A program made the translations under genes and the position numbers. From Thermothelomyces thermophilus ATCC 42464 (taxonomy: Eukaryota; Ascomycota; Sordariomycetes; Sordariales; Chaetomiaceae), in contig NC_016475.1 of NCBI RefSeq assembly GCF_000226095.1, positions 496,001 to 560,000 on the forward strand: a stretch of DNA of 64,000 bases. The letters are read 5' to 3'. Below are positions 10,164 through 21,962 of the stretch, piece by piece. The notes under the pieces were generated by a model that was given only the letters and a program-made list of their open reading frames with translations, had not been told where the DNA came from and made no database searches. Each line of letters begins with the position of its first letter. The stretch's first letter is position 1.

Positions 10164-13100
10164 TCACCCTTCCCTGCCAGCGAGCCACGTCCTTCCCTTT
10201 AGCTCATCAATGGCACTGTCCCTCAACCACCACGCACCATCCATCGCCGCGACCTCGTCCGCCTTCTTCTCCTGCTCGGAACTACCGGCTTCAGGCGCAG
10301 GCGCACCCAGTGAAACTTTCTTCTTGCTCTTTCCTGAAGATCCTTTCTTTGCTTTCCCTTTCCCCTTCGTTGTGCCAGCCTCTTCCTGTTGCTGCCTCTC
10401 TGTTCCACCGGGGCCCTTTCCCTGCGCAAAACTTCCTCTCCTCTCCGCCCACTCAAAAAGCAAGCGCAGACCTAGCAAGCGATCTCTCGACCACCCACCC
10501 ACGCCGTCCGCTCCAGCCCTCAACGTCAACCTCGCATCTACCGCAGTGCTCGCTCCTTCCCCCTCGCCTACCCCACCACCCCCAGCGCCAAGCCGATCCA
10601 ATACCATGGCCCTCTCGGCAACTGACAAACCCGCCAGCGCATCCAGCCCAAACACCCACTCAAGACATGGCTCGCCGTCTTTTTTCCGCCACTGCTGATC
10701 GCGGTCACTCCCCTCCATCATGATCGCCTCGTCAGCGCCAGCCCCATCATCCACCGCCGCAGAAAGCGAACGAAGCGTCGCCGAAAACGTCCCTTCGTCA
10801 GCAGGCCTGCGGCGTAGATACACGGTTTGGTTTCGACGGAAGTCGTCCCGTAGCCGCGGGGTGTCGGCAAATGGGATCGCCAGGTCCCAGTAGCCGAGGG
10901 CTTTGGCGTCTGTCTCGACGCGTTCAATATCGTCCAGAGGTGGGAGAAGGCAGGGTGTTTGGCGGCGGAGGGTGATGGTTGCCGACTCGGCCGGGCCGGA
11001 AGGGCTTTCCTCATTGGTGTCCATTGGCGTAGTCTGATAGGCGGCGACTGCGGCAGCTGATGGGGAGTCTGGTCGGAGATGGATGAGAATTGGGACATTG
11101 AGAGGCTGATTGGTAACCAGGTCTTTTGTGACTAGGCACCGGTGCTCAGTTGCGAGGACCCAAAAGTGGCGGAAGGCTTGTAGGTGAGAGCGGTTATCTT
11201 GAACGTTGGCCGGGAAGAGAGGGTAAAAGGCAACAAGGAGCGAGGCAATAGCCAGGTTGGAGGTGTTGAATGTGGCCGTTCCGGAGCCGAGAAAGAGTGC
11301 CCCGATGGCGAGGTGGGCAGCAAGGTGGCTGCCGTAAGAGGTGGTGCTGTCGTCTCGGCCGTGGAGGGCGCGGAGCCGGCGGAGGACGATTATATCTCCC
11401 GTTCCGGCCATCACCGTTGCACACGACAGCGCTAGCACATCCATGCACATGCATGCGTTATTTCGGGCCAATTCGCTGTCGTAGTTGTTTACCGGTATCC
11501 GGACTATGCGCATGAATTGGTCGAGATAATGGACCAGCAGATCTCGAACCCTGACGTTGGCAGATCCGGCAAAGCGCAAACCGAGAGCAAAGCATAGGCC
11601 GGCGAGGATCGAAAAAAAGGGCAGGTCACGACTCCGTAACTTGGAAATGCTGGTCAGCTGGTAGAGAGGCCTATATTCCACGGGCAGGCCGCGCTCAATC
11701 CACTCGAAGGTAGGGTCTACCTCGTTCCAGAGGATGAGGTGTTTCGCAACTGTCCGCAGGAGCAAGATATCCGGTCGGACGTAGTCAAACTGCAACAGGG
11801 TGTCGGGGACGTCGATCTTGCGTGCCACTATCTTGTCTTCAGACTTCATGTAGATGAGCGCGATGGCCACCACAGCCCCAGCAGCTGACCAGTCGAGGAT
11901 ATGGACAAGCTCTACCCTCTTGGTCGCCGTGGCTATTGTGAGTAGCTTTTCTGTCAGATGCATATCGCGCAGGCCCTTGAGATCGCTTCCCTTGCCGAGG
12001 TTTATGAAACCGAGGGCGAATCCAGCCGCGAGGCGGTAACTCTCGTCGCGGACGGCTCCGCCCTCCTCCTCATCCTCCTCCCCGGGACTATCGACCTGCT
12101 CAATTTCTGAAAGCATGATCTCGCTCATGCGCCGGTGCTGGCTGTTGCAGTAAACCAGCCCGATGCCCATGACACCGGTGGTCTGCGTTGCAGTCGAGAG
12201 GTTGAGGTCGGCGGCCCCGCGAGGCAGCATGCGAGTGACGTGGACGGACAGGAGGCGAGTCATAAGCGCGTCCATGGTCCCGATATAGGACGCGGCCAAG
12301 CCAAGGAGCAGGCCAATGGTGGTCATGGTATGCTTCGGGGTGAGGTACTTAAACGCCACCCATCTGGCAACCGACTTGAGGTGCCCGTTCAGCCCGAGGG
12401 CTAGAAGGAAGCCGGCGTGACGGTTGCTGAGGTCCTGACCCGGTTTATTGTACAAAATCCAGGAGGTGTCGATGCCTTTCGCCTGGGGCGATATCGCTAG
12501 ACCGCCAGAGACGCCCTGATGGAAGAACGCCCAGCTGATCTTCTCCTCTGGAAACATGTTCTTGTCGACGCTCACCATGTTGTTTGCAGGCTTGACAAGG
12601 CAACTCAGGTTGAATGCCGAGATCTGGTACTTCTGAGTAAGTAGTGGGTACCGAAGAGCAAAATGAAGCAAGCCCCTCCCGGCTGAGATGGCTAGGGTGC
12701 TGTTCGCAATAGTCGTGACCAGTTCTTTCTGCTTCTCCAGATAGTCTGCCTCGGTCCATTCTGGCTTTGGATCCAGGCGTACAACACGGTGCTTGCTGGT
12801 AGATAGCATGCCCTGTGCTTCGTTCAGTCTCCTATCTTCCCTAAACAAGGAACGCACAACAGCTTGACGCTCCGCAGCGCCGGCATCCTCAACGTGGTCG
12901 TTAGGTCCTTCGAGGGTCCGGCACAAGGTCTGAAAATCCCACTTTGCCTCATGCGAAGGGACCTGGGTGAAAGTTAGCGGATGAGATACTACAAGACATT
13001 GGAGTGCTGACTTTAACATCGGAACTAAGGGATTGCCAGGTCTTGGTTGGCTGTAATACGCTGCTCACATCTGTGCGACCGATGAGAGCGAGCAGGTCCT

Positions 13101-16100
13101 TCGGCCACGACAGTGGGGGGTCTGGCTGACAGGTGGAAATAACATCTTGCAGGGCCGTAAGAATTGCCTCTGGTAGGGTCTCAAGTATTTGGGAAGTAAA
13201 GCCGCACTGGTGCATAGCTGTCACCGCTTCGAGCCGATGGGTGACTGATTTGAACCTGGCAAGTAGTCTTTCGAACATCAGCGTACGAGGCGTAAGACTC
13301 GCCCACAGCTGGTCCCGCAGCCTTCCACCGGCACTATCGCGAGTCGCGTTGGCGTACAGGTCCGATAACGTGGGATACTCAGTATCGTGACCGCCCGCGA
13401 GGTGCTCTTGTATCCAGGAAAGAATGCAGTACTCTGATGGAGGTTCGGCCAAGTCGGACAGAACAAATGGGACTAAAGAGTGGTTAGCCTCTTGACACAG
13501 GACAAATCATGTCGGGACTAACATACAGAGGTCATTAGCGGGAGTTGGCTCCGCCTGTGCGCCCAGCGCGTAGAGGGCCACGTATCGGTGCCATCCCAGC
13601 CACTTGGCAAGTTGGTGTAGAAGCGCCTTAAGGTCGGTTTGGCCGGGTGACAGATACTCTGAGGACAAGATATTCAACTTTTGTTCCTCGACAAAGAGGT
13701 GAAGGGCAAGCATTACACTCCATGCTGCCGTATTACGGGGCTCGCCGGTCCTGCTTAGTGCCGTAGGGAGATACCCTTCAAATCCAAATGCCGATAGCCC
13801 ACTCGTCGAGGCCATCCATCTCCTGGCGAGGTGTATATGAAACAAGACATAGTCACTTGAAGCCGTTGGTTCCGCGCTGATGGTACCGGGCGCTTCAGGC
13901 GATTCGTCCAGCAGCCACTGCCACGCCTTCTTACGCATCCACGGGGGACAAGCAGATGAGTTCGGTGTCTCACGCAAATGCATCGCTTCCCACTTGTTCT
14001 TCGCAACCGCCGTGACGACTTCACTGCCGAGTGTCCGCAGTGAGGTTTCGCTATTATGCCCCATGGCCAAAAAGCTCGACAAAAGCAGGATTGTCACTGC
14101 CGACCACTCGATGTCGACAATTCCATGTACGAGCCCTTGGCGCTTCGTGTCCTGGAGCCATTGCATGACATGCCACCACCCAGCAACGACCCTATCCGCA
14201 TATGAAGGGTGGAGGACGCTTCTGCAGACATCTAGGACCATGCGTACCTGCGGGGACGAGGGTTGCAGTTGAATCCTTATGCGATGGTATTTGCCGTCCT
14301 TGTCCCTAAGGTCGACCGTCCCCCGGGAATCAGCGTGGCACATGGCGTCAATCTGGGTTCCAGTCAAGTTGACGCCGAGAGAGTGTCGTCCCTGAGCTGC
14401 TACATTGACCCTGTGGCTGCCGGAGAACTCGAGACTGCTCAAATTGTCGAACAAGAGCAGCGGCAGGGCGAGTGTCGTGACCTTTCCCCATGGTGACTGA
14501 AGACTGAGCTCTCTGCCGCCGTTTCTGTCTTCTGACAAAATCATGATAGATTCGTATCCATCGGATATCTTGCAAGAATCAACCACACTCTGAACCCTTC
14601 TAGGTTCACCAGGAATGATGAGGAGATCGTCAAGATCCGGAGAGCGCTTCGCCTTTCTCTTCTTAGGGGCGGTGTCCTCAAGTCCCTGGACATAAAGAGT
14701 GAGCAGCTGGAGCCTCTTGTCGACCGGATCTTGAATAGCAATTAACAAGATTGATCGGCCTTGCTCATCAGCAGCAGTCTGTGGACCTGCAAGAATGAAA
14801 ACCTTGGCCTGCGTCTTAGCGGGCTTGCTGGAGAGCGAGTATCGCATGTTGGTGTTTTCCATACTGACGCTCTGAATCTTTGTAAAGAGCATCTCGCGTG
14901 CAAGACCATCGAAGTCGTGGTCATCAAGGCCCATATTATGAAACCCTTCAAAGTCACCGCCAGCACGCAACTCTTCGAGGAGGTTGTCAACCGGTGCCTC
15001 CGGAAGGTGGTTGATACGGTTATAGTTGTAGCTGCCGCCAAAACTCGGGCCGCCATAGCCGCTGCTGAGCCGCAAGCGGTGATTGCCATGCGACTCGATA
15101 CGTCTGCTACCATGGCCACCGTGTATTGACTGTTCGGCAAACGTCGCTCTGTCTTGCGAGGCAGACAGGTCGGCACGGGCCAAGAGCGAGCTCACTAGCC
15201 GTGATTGCCTGCGCTTAGCATCGTTGCCTCTTTCTGCGTCGACTAGGGAGTTCAATGCCTCCTCGAGGGCCTTGTCCTTGTCCTCTGCCTTAACGCTCTT
15301 TCTCGACTTCTTGCCGGGGAGGGGTACACCAAAGCTTTCTCTTGTCGAGGCGTTGATCGGGGTCGCGGCGCCGCTTGCCAGTCCCGGAGCCATGGAGCTT
15401 CGCCGGCGGGACGGTTTGTGCTTTCGTTTTTGCTGCGGGCCAAGGAAAGGGTCCTCGATCTCGGGGTAGGTTAACCGCCATACGGTGTACATGTTGGTGC
15501 CCCGGTTGACTGTGACCGCAATGGTGAGCTCGCGATGGCCTGGTGCAGAAGGAACCGGGATATGAACAGCCTCGACGTGAAGGATCTCTTCAGCGCGATT
15601 GAGAAGTACAGGAGCCGCAGGCGTTTTGCGGCTCTTGCCAGTCGCTGGCGGTTCGGGATGAGTAACCACCAAGCCAATCTCGAGCAATGGATCGGTCAGA
15701 CACACCAAGCGAGGCCAATGACTCTCGCTCGCCTCCATAGGTTGCTGCCACATATTTTCCAATGTAAAACTAAGCCGCAAGGGTAGAACTTTTGGGTTTC
15801 CCAAGCCCTCGGTCGAAAATTCTGTCAGACTCTGGCCATGGGTATGACGGGGACCCGGCGGCTGCGAAGAGACAAACGACGTCGGAGGAACTTTGGGCAA
15901 CCTCAAGGAAACCGAAGTGTTATCGACTCGCAACTTTCGTTGTATGATGACGCCGCGGGGCCCAGCGCAGGCCGACTCGACTTCGAATGGCATATGAACG
16001 ACATGGCTTGTCCCCGACAGAAAGTAGATATGCGCCTGCGACCTGAGGAAGACAACGAGGGCTCGCGAAAGGGTGGGTTTTGCGGATGAATGCTTTGTGC

Positions 16101-16407
16101 GATCTCTTGGTTTGGCGGTGCCCTCTGGACAGTCTGCAGAGACAGGGAAGTAGGCAAGGATGGCCTGCGTCACGGGTTCCTTCTCACGGTCGAATCGAAA
16201 GCTTTTGCGGAAGAGACCGCCCCGAGACCAGACGACGCCGTTCTCCGTGGTTAGAAGTTCGTCTTGATACTCGCGGCCATCTTCCTTGCTGATGAAGATC
16301 TCCCAGGAATAAGAAGAGGTGGGTGCATCTGGTGGCAAAATCCCTTCCTCGATCGCGTGCCGCAGTCCAATGGGTTGATGCAGCCCGAGAGACGTGACCG
16401 TGGCCAT
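10164..16407 (-). CDS. APC1: Anaphase-promoting complex subunit 1 (Apc1/BimE)
   Basis: Three exons: 16407-13527, 13472-13012 and 12962-10164. The 54-nt intron has donor gtatgt, branch ctaac and acceptor tttag. The 49-nt intron has donor gtcagc and acceptor cccag. The joined frame is 6141 nt, exactly divisible by three, giving 2046 aa. Apc1 is the largest scaffold of the APC/C ubiquitin ligase that drives the metaphase-anaphase transition. The start MATVTSLGLHQPIGL matches fungal Apc1 N-termini; the frame extends upstream only from a non-ATG codon. The N-terminal half is beta-propeller-like. The last exon carries proteasome/cyclosome-type repeats around residues 1295-1500, including GLVYCNSQHRRMSEIML and AAGFALGFINLGKGSDL, with an acidic insert between them. 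The C-terminus has a Lys/Gly-rich insert. The second donor could instead be six bases earlier (gttaaa), removing two residues. It is divergent from VPS41. Confidence 0.93.
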
Positions 16408-17122
16408 GTTGACCACGCAGTTGTGGGTGTCTCCGTAAGCTACATCAGATGCCGGAACGTTGGTGTCGTACCACAGATTAGCGGTGCTGATTCCATGTCT
16501 GTCGAGTAACCGCAAGCTGGTGGTTGCTCAGCAGCCCGAAAAGTCAAAAGTCAACTGCGATCCCGATAGAACCTGGAAGATTCCTCCTCTAGGCCTTCAG
16601 CGGGATGCGCCTCAAGGTGGAAGGCGCGTTCAGAGCGTGTCAAGCTGACAAGGCCACCCGATTTGGTGCCCCACCAGGAGGGGCAGGCGAGGGTTTAGTT
16701 AATTGGCCGCGCAAGGCTCAGCTCCTTTGAGAGCTCGGTACTGTCCTGCACACCAATGGAAGGTATGTACTGTACTGTATGTACGGATTACAGTGCATTA
16801 GTGTGAAGCCCCGCAGTGAGTGGTTTGGTGGGTGCCGTGCTGGGTACCTGACCGCCTTACTTACGTTACCGGTAAGGCAGGGCACGGTAGGTACCGTATG
16901 CCCTGTAACCCCTACATAGTTATGTACATACGTACCTCCATACCTCATTGAGACTCGCCTAAGCTCTGACGTAGCGCTTGGCTTCGCGCCCAAGCTCTAG
17001 CTCCAGGTCCGAAACGGACACAACAGCTTGACTACTCCCCAACCGCAAGGGCCTTGACAGCTACTCTCTTCCCAACCCTCGAAATCTACCGCCATGAAGG
17101 TTCCTCGATCGCCCCAATCAAC
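16408..17122. promoter_or_regulatory. Divergent APC1/VPS41 promoter region with GTAC-rich palindromes
   Basis: The 715-bp gap separates two genes facing away from each other. Between about 16755 and 16940 the sequence is dense in gtac and tacgta palindromic words. At 16878-16905 an inverted repeat can form a hairpin: CAGGGCA CGGTA pairs with TACCG TGCCCTG across a two-base loop, with a two-base bulge (TA). The region just upstream of VPS41 is CT-rich. No TATA box is evident. The sites are seen directly; a regulatory role is inferred. Confidence 0.45.
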
Positions 17123-20100
17123 ATGACCGATAGCTCGCCGCAGCCCGGCGACAATGACCGACAAGAAACGTCAGAAACACAGCCGAGCCCCGGATGCGCA
17201 ACCGACCGAGACACCAGCGTGACAAAAGCAGGCACGCCCGGCGATGCTCCGCTTTCCTCTTCTCAGAGTGCCACGATGGCGGAAAATTGCCCGGGGACGA
17301 CGGAGGGGTTATCGACTGATAATCGTGATGGCAGCGATGACGACGAAGAGGATGATGAGGGGGATGAGGACGAAGAAGAGGAAGACGAAGAAGACGAGGA
17401 GGACGAGGAGGAAGAGGAGGAAGATGAAGAACCGAAGCTCAAATATGCGCGGCTCACGCAGCATCTTGGCCCTGTGTATCGAAACGGCGATGCCACGAGC
17501 GCGTTTCTCGTGGCTGGAGACAAGATGGTCCGGTTGCCCCAAAGCCCTTTCTCTGTCAGGTACTCGTTGTCACAATTGCTGACTCTGACCAAAGATCGTC
17601 GGGACGCACAACGGTAATATTGTGAGTCGTATCTCCCATCTATTCTTCGGCATTTTATTAACATTGCGGTGTGTAGCATGTCGTCCAATTACCGGCACTC
17701 CAGTCCATACGTGTTTACCATGCCCACTCCGCCTCCGTTACTTCCATCGCGATCTCCCCTTTCCCTCCACCACTCCCGACTGCCAGGGGAGAAGCAGCTC
17801 CCAGGTCCGTCCCAGGTAGCCCTCTACGACCACCCACTGAAACATCCGAGGGCCATGCGCCCCCGGCCGCCGCCTCCAGGAGGCCAAGGGAGCCACCACT
17901 CGTGCCGAATATACCGTCCAACAACATCTACATTGCGACGTCGTCGATGGATGGCAACATATGTGTCCAGTCCTTGGTCGATCCCAAGGATGTGCAGCTT
18001 CGGAACTTCGCCCGTCCTGTGCAGGCGGTTGCCCTCTCTCCCGAGTACAAGCATGACAAGATGTACCTGTCCGGTGGGCTGGCAGGCCAGCTCGTTCTGA
18101 CCGTCGGCGCACCAACCGGCAGGAGTACGTCCATGACGACGGGTGCCACTGCGCAGGCCTCAGGATGGTTGGGAAGCATGGTCGGCGCCGGCACCGGCAA
18201 GGACACCGTACTGCATTCGGGGGAGGGCACCATCAACACGATCAAGTGGTCCTTGTCCGGAAAGTATGTGGCCTGGCAAAACGAGCACGGGGTCAAGATC
18301 ATGCGCACGAAGCTGCACCTTGACCACGCCGATGCAGACGATGCTTGGAAGCGTATCGGGCACATCGACCGGCCACAGACAGAAGAGTGGGAGACCATGG
18401 CGGGCGTGTGGAAGGCCCGGATCGAGTGGATTGACGAGCAAGCCGTTGAGCATGACGAGACTCCCACGGACCGCGCTGAGGTTGTCCTATCGCCTGCGGC
18501 TGAAAGCCTGAGACAGCAGCAACTCAAGAGCAGCAGAAAGATCGAGCGATTGCTTGTGGGCTGGGGCGGCACCATCTGGATCGTCCACATTCACCCCGGC
18601 GGCATTGGGACGGGCAGAAATGCCGGGGAGAGGTCCGCTGGACGGGCAGAAATTGTGAAGATGTGAGTTCGTCGTGTTCTCTCTTATTCGCGTCTTCTGC
18701 TAACGGAAGGGCCAGACTTCGCATGGATTGCATCATTTCCGGCCTTTCGCTATATACCCAAACTTTGTTGCTTGTTCTGGCTTACTGCTTACCCGACGAG
18801 GACGAGGAGGAGGAAGACGGCCGGGAGACTCGCGGACACGTACGCTCATTGTCCGAAGCCTCCAGGGAAAACAGGCGCTCTGGTGGAATCCCTCGGAGGC
18901 AAAACAACCAGCCCCCAGAACTGCGACTCATCGACCTCTCGTCACAAGCCGAGGTGGATAAGGATGGGCTTACTATCAGCCGCTACGAGAGATTATCATC
19001 CAACGACTACCACCTCGGGATCCTGCCCGCTCAAAACGCTGCGGCTGCGGCATCGTCCCGTGGCGCCCTGGAGACATTGGCAGGGCTGGGTTCCGAGATG
19101 CTGAACGCTGCACTGAACCCCTTGTCTCTGTTTAGCTCGGCGGCGAGCGTCATGAGCAGAGGAAGCGACGGTGCCTCCGGAACCAACGTGCCGCCTCCTG
19201 CAAGTCGGACAGGACGTGCCTCGGTACACCCGCATCTCCTCAAGCCGGGCGTAAAAATCTTCATTCATAGCCCATACGACTGCGTGCTTGCAACGCGCAG
19301 AGACTTGGGCGACCACTTGGCATGGCTTCTGGATCATCACCAGTACCAACAAGCGTGGCAGCTTGTCGACGAGCATCCCGAGATAATGGCGGGCGCGCCG
19401 GACGCAACACCTTCCTCGCCCCAGCATACGCACAGCACGGATGATTTCTATGACGATTCAGCATCGGTCACCGAAGGTATGCGCTCCTTTTACTCGGCCG
19501 CAGAAAAGGAAAAGCGGAGAATCGGCGAGCTCTGGATACAAGACATCATCGAGACGGGCGACTGGGCGAGGGCAGGGCAGGTGTGCGGTAAGGTCCTTGG
19601 GACTCCCGATCGCTGGGAGAAGTGGGTGTGGACGTTTGCCGGTGCCAACAAGTTTGATGAGATTGTGAATTACATCCCCACGGAGCGCACGCGGCCGCCG
19701 ATGCCGGGTACCCTCTACGAGGTCATGCTTGGGCACTACCTTCAGGTCAACAAACCCAGGTTTCGTGAGCTATTGGAACGATGGTCTCCGGATCTCTACG
19801 ACGTGAGTGCCATCACGACCGTACTTGAGAACCAACTGAAGTACAGGGACGTGCGGGAAGACAGCGTCGAGGACGGCGAGGTCGGCCGTGACTGGCGCAT
19901 TGTCATGGAGAGCCTCGCCAAACTGCACGAGGCAAACGGCAGGAACAGGGAGGCGCTGCGATGCCACATCAGGCTCCAGGACGCCGACTCGGCCATGCGG
20001 CTGATCAAGGAAGGCCACCTCGCCGACGCGGTGGCAGATGACATTCCGAGCTTCATTGGCCTGCGCGTGCCGCAGGGTCAGGCTGGCAAAATGAGCCAAG

Positions 20101-21461
20101 CCGAGCTAGAGGAGGCGACGGCGGAAGCCATCACTCTTTTGGTAGACGAGGCACAGCACGGCCTGGTGAAGCCCGAGGACGTTGTCAGCCAGCTACAGGA
20201 GAAGAGCCTGGACCTGTACACATTCTTCTACCTCCGCGGTTTGTGGCGGGGAGAGGGCATCCACGAGCACTCGGACGAATCACGCGCGCGCCTGGCCACT
20301 GACAGCAAATCCTTGGTCGACCATTTCGCCGACCTTGCTGTGCATCTCTTTGCCATGTATGAGCAGCCGCTCCTGATGGACTTTCTGAAAACCTCGACTG
20401 CGTACGCGTTCGAGAAGGTAACCCTCTTGTTCCCCCCCCCCCCCCCCTCTTCCCTCCCCCGGGCCCCTGCGCGCGCCTTTTCCTATCAAGCCTGGACGAT
20501 ACGCTAATGCTATCCTCGACAGGCTGCTCAAGAATGCGAAGTGCGCAACTACGTGCCCGAGCTGGTTTACCTCTACTCCAAGACGGGCCAGACGAAGCGC
20601 GCCCTCTACCTCATCATCGACCGCCTGGGCGACGTGAGCCGCGCCATTGCCTTCGCCAAGGAGCAGGACGACCCGGACCTGTGGGAGGATTTGCTCACAT
20701 ACAGCATGGATAAGCCGCGCTTCATCCGTGCGCTGCTCGAGGAGGTCGGCACGGCAATCAATCCCATTACCCTGGTGCGCCGAATACCGGAGGGACTGGA
20801 GATCGAGGGCCTCCGCGAGGGGCTGAAGCACATCATGAAGGAGCACGAGATACAGTACAGCATCTGTGAGGGTGTGGCGAAGGTGCTGCGGAGCGAGGTG
20901 GCCGCCGCGCAGCGACTGCTGAGGATGGGCCAGAGGAGGGGGGTCAAGTTTGAAGTTGCGCCCCCGGGGGATCTCCCATACGAGAATGAGAAAGACGTAC
21001 CGCTGCCAGCAGTGGAAGCAGCAGCACCACCGCCGCCTCCCCCGCCGGCCGAGAATCGATCCTCCGCCGCTGCTGAGCAGGCGCCTCCGGCGCAAACCAA
21101 TGGTGATGCCGCCGCCGCCGCCGCCGTGGCCCGCCCGGCGTCGGATAGCAGAAAAGCGCGGAAGTGGGCGCCGGGCCACTGCGCGGAGTGCCTCGAGCCG
21201 TTCGTGCCCTGGGAAACCGAGACTCTGGTGGGGTTCGCGTGCGGGCACGTCTTCCACGTGTCCCACCTGCTACGGCGGCTTCGCCCGGGGGAGGAGGAGG
21301 AGGTGGATGAGGTGCTCCTGCGCGGGATTGCCGAACCTCGGGCGTCGGCGACGCACCTCGTCGGGGCCAAGGTCACGCACGCGAGGTTACTGAGGGACCG
21401 CATCGCGGGAGGCTGCCCCGTGTGTGTGTGTGCGGATAAGGGGGGAGAAGGCCGGTATTAG
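17123..21461 (+). CDS. VPS41: Vacuolar protein sorting protein Vps41 (HOPS tethering complex, RING-H2)
   Basis: Five exons, 17123-17527, 17595-17621 (only 27 nt), 17677-18662, 18716-20417 and 20523-21461, give 1352 aa in one frame. Vps41 is the HOPS subunit that binds Rab7/Ypt7 for vacuole and late endosome fusion and also serves the AP-3 route. Residues 70-105 are a nearly pure Asp/Glu tract. The beta-propeller begins at KLKYARLTQHLG and is completed across the mini-exon by IVGTHNGNI and by IPSNNIYIATSSMDGNI. RMDCIISGLSLYTQ marks the fourth exon, followed by clathrin-heavy-chain-type helices (HQYQQAWQLVDEHPEI; YLYSKTGQTKRALYLIIDRL). A RING-H2 at about residues 1260-1340 has CAEC, CGHVFH and CPVC. 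Introns are 67, 55, 53 and 105 nt; the last contains a run of about 15 C. The start ATG at 17123 is the first in frame. A 22-bp minisatellite begins directly after the stop. Confidence 0.93.
17332..17436 (+). repeat. GA-rich repeat coding the acidic tract of VPS41
   Basis: A run of gac, gag, gat and gaa codons encodes about 35 nearly uninterrupted acidic residues just before the beta-propeller. The simple purine-rich make-up suggests expansion by slippage. Acidic N-terminal extensions occur in fungal Vps41, but the length here is notable. Confidence 0.75.
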
Positions 21462-21571
21462 GGGGCGGAGAAGAGAAGAAAGAGGGGCGGAGAAGAGAAG
21501 AAAGAGGGGCGGAGAAGAGAAGAAAGAGGGGCGGAGAAGAGAAGAAAGAGGGGCGGAGAAGAGAAGAAAGA
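21462..21571 (+). repeat. Five-copy 22-bp minisatellite directly after the VPS41 stop codon
   Basis: Five identical 22-bp units (ggggcggagaagagaagaaa plus ga) follow head to tail, starting with the first base after the TAG of VPS41. A sixth, degenerate unit begins at 21572. The array lies in the 3' untranslated region and is all purine except one C per unit. Copy number is likely variable. Confidence 0.93.
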
Positions 21572-21840
21572 GGGACGGACGAAGGAGAGGGTCGAGGGAT
21601 TCGCTTGGGTCGCGGATGGTTTGGCGTATCGCATCACGGCATGCCGGACGGGGCGGTTTGTAAATACGGGGCCTGGGTTGCTTTTTTTTTTTTTTTCTTG
21701 TTGTTTTCCTGTTAGCTGTGTATACCTCTCCCAACGTGTGTTGGCCTCCCCCCATTTTTTTAAACGCCCGCTCTCCGACGCTGTTGCCGTCAAGAAGTCG
21801 CTCTCCAGACGACGACTTGTAATAGCAATGTCACCACCAA

Positions 21841-21925
21841 GGGCGTGTGGCTCAGTTGGTAGAGCGTTCGCTTAGCATACTCAATTGTATGCGAAAGGTC
21901 CTGGGTTCGATTCCCAGCTCGTCCA
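21841..21925 (+). tRNA. tRNA-Ala(AGC) with a 12-nt intron
   Basis: The sequence folds as a tRNA of 73 nt plus a 12-nt intron at 21878-21889, just after the base 3' of the anticodon. The anticodon AGC is at 21874-21876, in the loop TTAGCAT, closed by TTCGC pairing with GCGAA. The acceptor stem GGGCGTG pairs with CTCGTCC and includes the G3:U70 wobble pair, the known alanine identity element; position 6:67 is a T-T mismatch. The A box (TGGCTCAGTTGG, 21848-21859) and B box (GGTTCGATTCC, 21904-21914) match the Pol III consensus. A TTTT run at 21959-21962 can serve as terminator. Confidence 0.93.
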
Positions 21926-21958
21926 AAGCCAAGGTTGTGAGATGGGCTATTCGATTTG

Positions 21959-21962
21959 TTTT
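21959..21962 (+). terminator. Probable Pol III terminator of tRNA-Ala
   Basis: The first run of four T downstream of the mature tRNA end lies 34 nt away. Longer T-runs follow near 21974 and 21987 and could act as backups. Confidence 0.5.

Noticed and set aside
20280-21266. 328-codon minus-strand frame over VPS41
   Set aside because: Reverse shadow of the GC-rich last exons; the plus strand has the RING-H2 and clathrin-repeat signatures.
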